From positions 1 through 64,000 of the forward strand of contig CANQIA010000005.1 of NCBI GenBank assembly GCA_947624015.1: 64,000 nucleotides of DNA. The letters are read 5' to 3'. Each line of letters starts with the position of its first letter. Within the stretch, counting starts at the first letter, position 1. This DNA is from an uncultured Clostridia bacterium. Lineage in GTDB: Bacteria > Bacillota > Clostridia > Lachnospirales > CAG-274. The translations under genes were made by a program, and so were the position numbers. Shown here piece after piece: positions 58,277 through 64,000 of the stretch. A model generated the notes under the pieces. It worked only from the letters and a program-made list of their open reading frames with translations. It did not search any database and had not been told where the DNA came from.

Positions 58277-61200
58277 TATCTACACCTCTTTCATTGAATT
58301 TAACAGATACAAGCTTTGAAATACCCTGCTCCTGCATGGTAACGCCGTATAATATATCGGCAGCCTCCATAGTACCCTTTCTGTGCGTTATAACTATAAA
58401 TTGCGTATCATCTGTAAAATTCTTAAGATATTCGGCATACCTTATGACATTGGCATCATCCAGAGCCGCCTCTATCTCATCCAGTATACAGAAAGGAGAA
58501 GGCTTCATTTTAAGTATGGCAAAAAGCAGTGCCATAGCCGTAAGCGCCTTTTCGCCGCCCGACAGTGCCATCATGTTCTTAAGAGACTTTCCGGGAGGCT
58601 GGGCTGCTATCTCTATACCGCAGTTAAGAATGTCGCTGTCGTCACTGAGCTTAAGCTCGGCAACGCCGCCGCCAAACATTTCGGCAAAAGTTGAGCTGAA
58701 ATTTTTGCTTATAATGGCAAACTGTTCCGTAAACTGCTTTTCCATCATTGAGTTAAGGTCTGTAATGATCTCCACAAGCTTCTTTTCGGTCTCCATTATG
58801 TCATCTCTGTTCTTTTTAAGGAAATCATATCTTTCCTTAACATCGGCATATTCTTCAACAGCGTTGAGATTTACATTACCAAGGGCTTTTATGCTGTTTC
58901 TCAGCTTCTTTTCTTCGGACTTAAGCTCGTTGTCCGACATTTCAAGCTTTTCGGCAGCCCTGGCGGTAACATATGTGATCTCATATTCCTCCCACATTGA
59001 GTCATAGAGGGTTCTGCTCTTTTCGTCAGTGTTTGCCTTGCGTACCTCAAGTCTGTCAAGCTCTTTTTCAAGAGCGGTCTTTGTTTCAAGCTGCTTTTTT
59101 ATATCTCCTTCAAGAGCTTCAAGTGACGAATTTGCGCTCGATTTTTTATTATAGAGCATTTCCTGTTTGTCAAAAAGCTTCTCATGTTCCTCTTTCAGTG
59201 ACACGACAGCGTTCTCAAGCTCTTTCATCTCTTTATTTTTATTTTCTATTTCGCTGTTTATGGATGCAATATTATCCCTGCCATTTTCAAGGGCTTCCTT
59301 TGCAGTTGTTATCTCATCGTTGAGCCTGACAACATTGCTGTTGAAGGTATATATTTCATTTTCAAGCTGATTAAGTTCTACTCTCATAGCCGAGATCTCT
59401 TCATTGCTTGCTTCTCTTACGTCCCTGTCGGACTGTATAAGACTCTGAAATTCATTAAGCTTATTGTTTAAATCGCATATTTCTTCTTCGATCTTTACCA
59501 GAGAAGAATTAAGTTCTCCTTTGGTATCGTTGCCCTTTTCTATGGTTATGCAAAGCTCCGAAAGCTCGTTTTGTGCGCTTTCAAGCCTTGCCGAAATATC
59601 GTCTTTATACTCCCTTGCCTGTTCTACCTTGCCCAAAGCTTCGGTTTTTCTTATGGCAATATCCTGAAGCTCCTCCTTTGCCTCTGTGATCTTATAGTCC
59701 AGATTCTCACATATCTCTGATATTTTCTCTACATCGGCATTTGTGGAAGCCTGTTCCTCATAGAGCGCCTTAAGCCCTTCTCTAAGCTCTGAGATCTCTC
59801 TGCTTCTTGATAAAACAGACGCAGTTTTCTTGTGCATAGAACCGCCTGTTATAGAGCCGCCTGCATTAATAAGCTCTCCCTCAAGGGTAACTATCTTATA
59901 GCCGTATTTTGTCTTTTTTGCAAGAGAAACGGCATTGTCTATGTTGTCGGCAACAATTACCCTTTCCAAAAGAGAGGACATTATATTCTCATATTCCTGT
60001 GAATAATTTATAAGCTCCTTGGCGATACCGAGTACGCCTTTTTCTTTTATGATATTGTACTTTTCGGCGCCTAATGTTCTGGATTTTATGGCAGTCATTG
60101 GAAGGAAGGTTGCCCTTCCTTTGTTGCTTTTTTTAAGATACGCTATGGCATTTTTAACGTCATCTTCCGTTCTTGCGATTATATTCTGAACGGCTGAGCC
60201 CAATGCTACCTCGATAGCGGTCTCATATCTGCTTTCCATATTTATGACTTCGCCTACGGCGCCGCATATCCCTTTGAATAACGGATCTTTGCTGTCCCTT
60301 TTTGCAAGCACGGCTTTAACGCCCTCATAATATCCCTCATAGCTTTTTTCAAGCTCTGAGAGAATACGAAGCCTTGAATTTTTTTCCTGTATGGTCTTAT
60401 TTACGGCAGTTTGTCTTTCTCTTGCCTTTTCTGCATTTTCCATAAGAGCGTTGTACTGCTGCGTCATTTTCTCCGTATTATCGGTATTGAGCGCCAATTC
60501 CTTTTCTGCTCTTTCTATTTCCCTTTCGGCTTCGGCAAGAGCTGAGCTTCTTTCGTGATATTGCTCTTTAAGTATATCAATATTCTCCTCTACCTGGTTT
60601 TTTCTTATATCCAACTGAGAGAGCATTGCTTCCGCTTTGCTTATTTCATTTTTTACATCCGTTGCCTTGTTCATTTTGGCAATAACATCGGAGTTATATT
60701 TGTTAAGAAGCTCTTCCCTCTCGCTTACCTGAGAACTAAGCTCCGAAAACACAAGCATTTTTTCTTCAAAGGCTTTTTTCTTATTGCCAAGCTCTATGTT
60801 CTTTTCTTCAATATCGGCTCTTATTTTGGCTATGCTTTCTTCTTTTTCGCCTATTATCCTGCCGCTCTCTTTATTTTCTCCTGTGATACGCTCTATATTT
60901 TCTTCCAAATATGAAATATTTTGGCGGCAAAGTTTTATATCGTTTTCCTTCTGCTCCCTTTCGGAACGCTTATCGCCTATGCTGCGGGCAACATCTTCCA
61001 GCATTTGTTCTATTTCTGTAATATTGCTCTTTAATTCGGCTTTTTTATCATCCAGCTTTTTTTCGTTTTTGATCTCGGTCTCTATATCGGAGTTAAGAGT
61101 TTTTATCTGACCTTCTATCTCCTTGATCTCGTTCTCAAACTTTACTGCATCCCTTACAAATATATTGATCCTCACGAGCTTGAGCCTGTCCGAAAGTATA

Positions 61201-61847
61201 ATACATTTTTTTGCCTTTTCGGCTTGTATCTCAAGAGGACCAACCTGTTTTTCAAGCTCGTCTATAATGTCGTTTACCCTGACAAGGTTTTCTTTTTCCT
61301 TATTCAGTTTATTTGAGGCTTCTATACTTCTGGTTCTGTATTTTACAATACCTGCTGCCTCTTCAAAAAGGTGCCTTCTGTCCTCGGATCTGGTGGAAAG
61401 TATCTCGTCTATCCTACCTTGTCCAACTATGGAATAACCCTCCTTGCCAACGCCTGTATCCATAAAAAGCTCAAGTATATCCTTGGCACGGCATTTTGTA
61501 CCGTTTATTATATAGTCGCTTTCGCCTGAACGATATACACGTCTTGTAACTGTGACCTCGCTGAAATCTATATTGAGCTTTTTGTCGGAATTATCCATTA
61601 CAAGAGAGACTTCGGCAAATCCCAAAGGTTTTCTGTTGGCGGTGCCGTTGAATATAACATCCTCCATTTTACTGCCTCTGAGGTTTTTAGCGCTTTTTTC
61701 GCCTAATACCCAACGCACTGCATCGGCAATATTGCTCTTGCCGCTGCCGTTTGGTCCCACTACCGCCGTTATTCCCTTGTTAAATTCAAGCTTTATTTTT
61801 TCCGGAAAGGACTTAAAGCCCTGTAATTCAATTCTTTTTAGATACAT
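58263..61847 (-). CDS. smc: Chromosome partition protein Smc
   Basis: A 1194-residue SMC ATPase. The N-terminal head has YLKRIELQGFKSFPEK and Walker A GPNGSGKSNI. Two long coiled-coil arms flank the hinge (about 510-680, with LFKGICGAVGEVI and EGELINAGGSITGGS). The C-terminal head has the signature LSGGEKALTAMALLFAI and Walker B FCILDEIEAALDD. With ScpA and ScpB (4335-5652) it forms condensin. It is in the order Cys-rich gene, smc, ftsY, which is the usual Firmicute smc-ftsY neighbourhood. Confidence 0.98.
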   Translation of the reverse strand: MYLKRIELQGFKSFPEKIKLEFNKGITAVVGPNGSGKSNIADAVRWVLGEKSAKNLRGSKMEDVIFNGTANRKPLGFAEVSLVMDNSDKKLNIDFSEVTVTRRVYRSGESDYIINGTKCRAKDILELFMDTGVGKEGYSIVGQGRIDEILSTRSEDRRHLFEEAAGIVKYRTRSIEASNKLNKEKENLVRVNDIIDELEKQVGPLEIQAEKAKKCIILSDRLKLVRINIFVRDAVKFENEIKEIEGQIKTLNSDIETEIKNEKKLDDKKAELKSNITEIEQMLEDVARSIGDKRSEREQKENDIKLCRQNISYLEENIERITGENKESGRIIGEKEESIAKIRADIEEKNIELGNKKKAFEEKMLVFSELSSQVSEREELLNKYNSDVIAKMNKATDVKNEISKAEAMLSQLDIRKNQVEENIDILKEQYHERSSALAEAEREIERAEKELALNTDNTEKMTQQYNALMENAEKARERQTAVNKTIQEKNSRLRILSELEKSYEGYYEGVKAVLAKRDSKDPLFKGICGAVGEVINMESRYETAIEVALGSAVQNIIARTEDDVKNAIAYLKKSNKGRATFLPMTAIKSRTLGAEKYNIIKEKGVLGIAKELINYSQEYENIMSSLLERVIVADNIDNAVSLAKKTKYGYKIVTLEGELINAGGSITGGSMHKKTASVLSRSREISELREGLKALYEEQASTNADVEKISEICENLDYKITEAKEELQDIAIRKTEALGKVEQAREYKDDISARLESAQNELSELCITIEKGNDTKGELNSSLVKIEEEICDLNNKLNEFQSLIQSDRDVREASNEEISAMRVELNQLENEIYTFNSNVVRLNDEITTAKEALENGRDNIASINSEIENKNKEMKELENAVVSLKEEHEKLFDKQEMLYNKKSSANSSLEALEGDIKKQLETKTALEKELDRLEVRKANTDEKSRTLYDSMWEEYEITYVTARAAEKLEMSDNELKSEEKKLRNSIKALGNVNLNAVEEYADVKERYDFLKKNRDDIMETEKKLVEIITDLNSMMEKQFTEQFAIISKNFSSTFAEMFGGGVAELKLSDDSDILNCGIEIAAQPPGKSLKNMMALSGGEKALTAMALLFAILKMKPSPFCILDEIEAALDDANVIRYAEYLKNFTDDTQFIVITHRKGTMEAADILYGVTMQEQGISKLVSVKFNERGVDNGVV

Positions 61848-61929
61848 AACAAATTTCTCCGTAAGTAAAATCTATGAAAACTATTATAACATAAACAAAC
61901 ATAAATTTCCATATATATTTTACATATGC

Positions 61930-61960
61930 AAAAGGAACTGCCACCTGGACAGTCCCTTTT
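61930..61960 (-). terminator. Intrinsic terminator after the kdgK operon
   Basis: AAAAGGAACTG (61930-61940) pairs with CAGTCCCTTT (61950-61960) with one mismatch, and the minus strand continues with TTTTGC. It separates the trpS-kdgK transcript from smc. Confidence 0.75.
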
Positions 61961-62162
61961 ACTTTTTTATATTTTTCTGAACGTGTCGGGCAAAGCCCTC
62001 AAAGGAATAATCCTTATCCTCTAAATTTTCGGATACCTTGTTAAAAAAACAGCTCGGTATCTCATTATCCTTAAGACATTTTTGTATACAAAGGTCGCAG
62101 CCCTTATTATGGTTTACGGGATTGAGGGGACACTTTGTATCACTGCAACTGCAAAAGCTCAT
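61959..62162 (-). CDS. Small Cys-rich protein (DUF6485-like)
   Basis: A 67-residue protein with eight cysteines: CSCSDTKCPLNP near the start, GCDLCIQKC in the centre and PSCFF after it. The CxxC...IPSCFF layout resembles the DUF6485 family of short clostridial proteins, which probably bind metal. Its ATG overlaps the kdgK stop as TAATG, so it is translated with kdgK. Function unknown. Confidence 0.75.
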   Translation of the reverse strand: MSFCSCSDTKCPLNPVNHNKGCDLCIQKCLKDNEIPSCFFNKVSENLEDKDYSFEGFARHVQKNIKK

Positions 62163-63193
62163 TACCTGCTCATCTCTTCCTGAGGACCTTCAGCGGTATG
62201 AGATTTGATAACGCTCTGTATTTCTTCAAGTGAAGCCGCAGGCATATCGCCGTTTGTCGTACACTTAACGGCTGACATAGCGTTGCCGTATCTTACAGCC
62301 TCCATAGGATCGTCGGTTGTAAGAAGAGCGTAAAGAGCGCCGGCTACATAAGCATCGCCTGAACCGATCCTGTCAATTACCTCTATGTTCTCATAGGCAG
62401 GCTCTTCATAAAATTTGCCGTTATAGTAAAGCTTTGAGCCAAAGTTATGTCTTGTGGGGCTTACTACCTCTCTCTTTGTGGTAGCAACGACCTTACAGCC
62501 ATATTCGTCCGCATAGCTCTTCATTATCTCCTCAAGGGTACCTGTCTTTTGCATCATTCTTCTTGAAGTCTCTTCGGAAACAAACAATATATCTACATAT
62601 GGAAGCACCTGAAGAATAGCTGCCTTTGCATCCTCTTCGCTCCAAAGCTTAGCTCTGTAATTTACATCAAAGCTGACAGCGGCGCCTGCCTCCTTGAATT
62701 TCTTTACAGTATTGATAACTATATCCTTTAAGTTTTCATTAAGAGCCATGGTAATACCGCTTACATGGAAAAGCCTTGTATTGCTGAATACCTTAGGATC
62801 TATCTCGTCGGCGCTCATGGTGCATATGGAAGAATTGGCTCTGTCGTATACCACAGATGATTTTCTGGGATATGCTCCCGCCTCATAGTAGTATATTCCA
62901 AGTCTGGCATTTTTGGAGTTGTCATATATAAGATAATCGTCTGAAACATTTCCGTATCTTATCTTATATTTTGCAAACCTTCCTACCTTATTGTCAGGGA
63001 GCCTTGTAATAATGGCAGTACGAACGCCTAAGAATGCGGCGCCTGACGCTACGTTAAGCTCTGAACCGCCTGCCTGCTTCTCAAAGCTTTCGCTTCTTGA
63101 AATTTTTTCCTTGTTGCCGGGAGAAAGCCTTAACATGACCTCTCCGAAGCCAACCATGTCAAACTTCTTTTCCTTCATTGGGACAATACTCAT
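62162..63193 (-). CDS. kdgK: PfkB-family sugar kinase, probable 2-dehydro-3-deoxygluconokinase
   Basis: A 343-residue ribokinase-fold enzyme that phosphorylates 2-keto-3-deoxygluconate, the meeting point of glucuronate, galacturonate and pectin breakdown. Features are VGFGEVMLRLSP, the substrate loop KQAGGSELNVASGAAFLG, FDVNYRAKLW typical of KdgK, and the PfkB end motif with DRIGSGDAYVAGAL (catalytic Asp). The order is trpS, kdgK, Cys-rich gene. The matching aldolase (KdgA) is not in the window. Confidence 0.88.
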   Translation of the reverse strand: MSIVPMKEKKFDMVGFGEVMLRLSPGNKEKISRSESFEKQAGGSELNVASGAAFLGVRTAIITRLPDNKVGRFAKYKIRYGNVSDDYLIYDNSKNARLGIYYYEAGAYPRKSSVVYDRANSSICTMSADEIDPKVFSNTRLFHVSGITMALNENLKDIVINTVKKFKEAGAAVSFDVNYRAKLWSEEDAKAAILQVLPYVDILFVSEETSRRMMQKTGTLEEIMKSYADEYGCKVVATTKREVVSPTRHNFGSKLYYNGKFYEEPAYENIEVIDRIGSGDAYVAGALYALLTTDDPMEAVRYGNAMSAVKCTTNGDMPAASLEEIQSVIKSHTAEGPQEEMSR

Positions 63194-63205
63194 AAAATTA
63201 CCTCC

Positions 63206-64000
63206 TTAATTCATCGGATAACCGACCTTTTTCTTTACCTTATTCAGGGTTTTATTTGCAAGGTAGGACGCCTTTTCCGCACCCTCCTTAGTTACTTTAT
63301 CAATATAAGCCTTATCGGAGGAATATTCCTTAAATCTCTCCTGTATAGGTCTTATATGCTCAACCACAGCCTCGCCTACGCTCTTTTTGAACTCTCCGTA
63401 GCCGCAGCCCTTAAAGTCATTTACGGCTTCATCGGGTTCTTTATCCGTTACGGCGCAGTATATGTTCAAAAGATTGCTTATTCCCGGCTTATCCTCGCCG
63501 TACCTTATCTCGGTATCCGAATCGGTAACGGCTCTTTTTATCTTGTTTGCTATTACGTTAGGCTCGTCTAAAATATATACCACATTGTTAAGATTATCGC
63601 TTTCGGACTTGCTCATTTTTCTTTCGGGATTTTGAAGTCCCATTATTCTCGCTCCCACCTTTGGTATATATGGGTCGGGTATCTTAAATACGTCTCCGTA
63701 AATACTGTTAAAACGTCCGGCAATATCCCTGCATATTTCAAGATGCTGCTTTTGATCTGCGCCTACGGGAACAAGGTCGCTCTTATAAAGGAGGATATCT
63801 CCTGCCATAAGCACGGGATATGTATAAAGTCCCGCATTAATATTGTCCGAATGCTTTGACGCCTTGTCCTTGAACTGTGTCATTCTGTTCAGCTCGCCCA
63901 TATAGGTAAAGCAATTAAGTATCCACGCTATCTCGGCATGGGCTTTTACATCGGACTGAACGTATATAATATGCTTTTCGGGATCAAGACCTATTGAAAG
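63206..64000 (-). CDS. trpS: Tryptophan--tRNA ligase, C-terminal part (runs off the window)
   Basis: The frame is open from base 64000 to the stop at 63206, giving 265 residues of the C-terminal three quarters of TrpRS. The N-terminal HIGH motif lies outside. Visible family parts are VQSDVKAHAEIAWILNC, YTYPVLMAGDILLYKSDLVPVGADQKQHLE and the KMSKS motif in ERKMSKSESDN. The C-terminal anticodon-binding helices are complete. An internal ATG at 63901 is not the start, because conserved sequence continues upstream. Confidence 0.96.
   Translation of the reverse strand, partial: LSIGLDPEKHIIYVQSDVKAHAEIAWILNCFTYMGELNRMTQFKDKASKHSDNINAGLYTYPVLMAGDILLYKSDLVPVGADQKQHLEICRDIAGRFNSIYGDVFKIPDPYIPKVGARIMGLQNPERKMSKSESDNLNNVVYILDEPNVIANKIKRAVTDSDTEIRYGEDKPGISNLLNIYCAVTDKEPDEAVNDFKGCGYGEFKKSVGEAVVEHIRPIQERFKEYSSDKAYIDKVTKEGAEKASYLANKTLNKVKKKVGYPMN

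Overview
The window is low-GC, densely coded DNA from an endospore-forming member of the Clostridia. The signs are a complete spoIIAA-spoIIAB-sigF-spoVAA-AB-AC-AD-AE cluster, Bacillus/Clostridium-like synteny (miaB-ymcA/ylbF-mutS-mutL, scpA-scpB, smc-ftsY) and consensus TTGACA/TATAAT promoters. S-layer homology (SLH) proteins, dockerin-type modules, a secreted beta-helix protein and the uronate-catabolism gene kdgK suggest an anaerobe living on plant polysaccharide, perhaps in a gut. I cannot name the species. LAYOUT: 1-0.7 kb is an IS200-type insertion sequence. 0.8-3.1 kb holds a small acidic protein, a HerA-like ATPase, the first copy of a terminator-associated repeat and tRNA-Leu(CAG). 3.2-12.5 kb is a leftward run from miaB through ylbF/ymcA, mutS, mutL, a degenerate M50 protein, scpA and scpB to a PepT-like peptidase. 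12.6-15.1 kb is an Lrp regulator, aminotransferase and sirtuin operon. 15.1-18.8 kb holds the second repeat copy, two membrane-anchored proteins and a Ser/Thr kinase divergent from an HTH protein. 18.8-24.3 kb holds topB, a HAD phosphatase, a candidate invertible promoter with its own small tyrosine recombinase, and a dockerin-bearing beta-helix protein. 24.3-30.3 kb holds the spoIIA/spoVA cluster, divergent lexA with a DEDDh exonuclease, and tRNA-Arg(ACG). 30.4-36.9 kb holds a polar amino-acid ABC transporter, the third repeat copy, a large WG/SLH protein and a 925-bp AT-rich gap with a strong promoter but no intact gene. 36.9-41.7 kb holds parE-parC and a small P-loop protein. 41.7-48 kb holds a MITE-like repeat and a leftward cell-surface cluster (CpsC/D/B-like regulators, membrane and dockerin-like proteins, SLH protein, VanZ). 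48-57 kb holds an SDR dehydrogenase, a HAD phosphatase, two paralogous L,D-transpeptidases, a CAP protein and release factor 3. 57-64 kb is the leftward trpS, kdgK, Cys-rich protein, smc, ftsY run. STANDOUT OBSERVATIONS: (1) two 25-bp sites of form TTAACA-N13-TGTTAA lie in inverted orientation about 130 bp apart around a perfect consensus promoter, directly upstream of a FimB/FimE-sized recombinase, which fits a phase-variable switch. (2) A 240-380 bp non-coding repeat occurs three times, each time between two copies of a different intrinsic-terminator hairpin, as if it inserts at terminators and duplicates 20-24 bp. (3) Several enzyme paralogs have lost key residues: an M50 protein without HExxH, a YkuD transpeptidase with both conserved histidines changed to asparagine, and a kinase with DFD for DFG. 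All functional names rest on recognition of family motifs in the translations; no database search was run.
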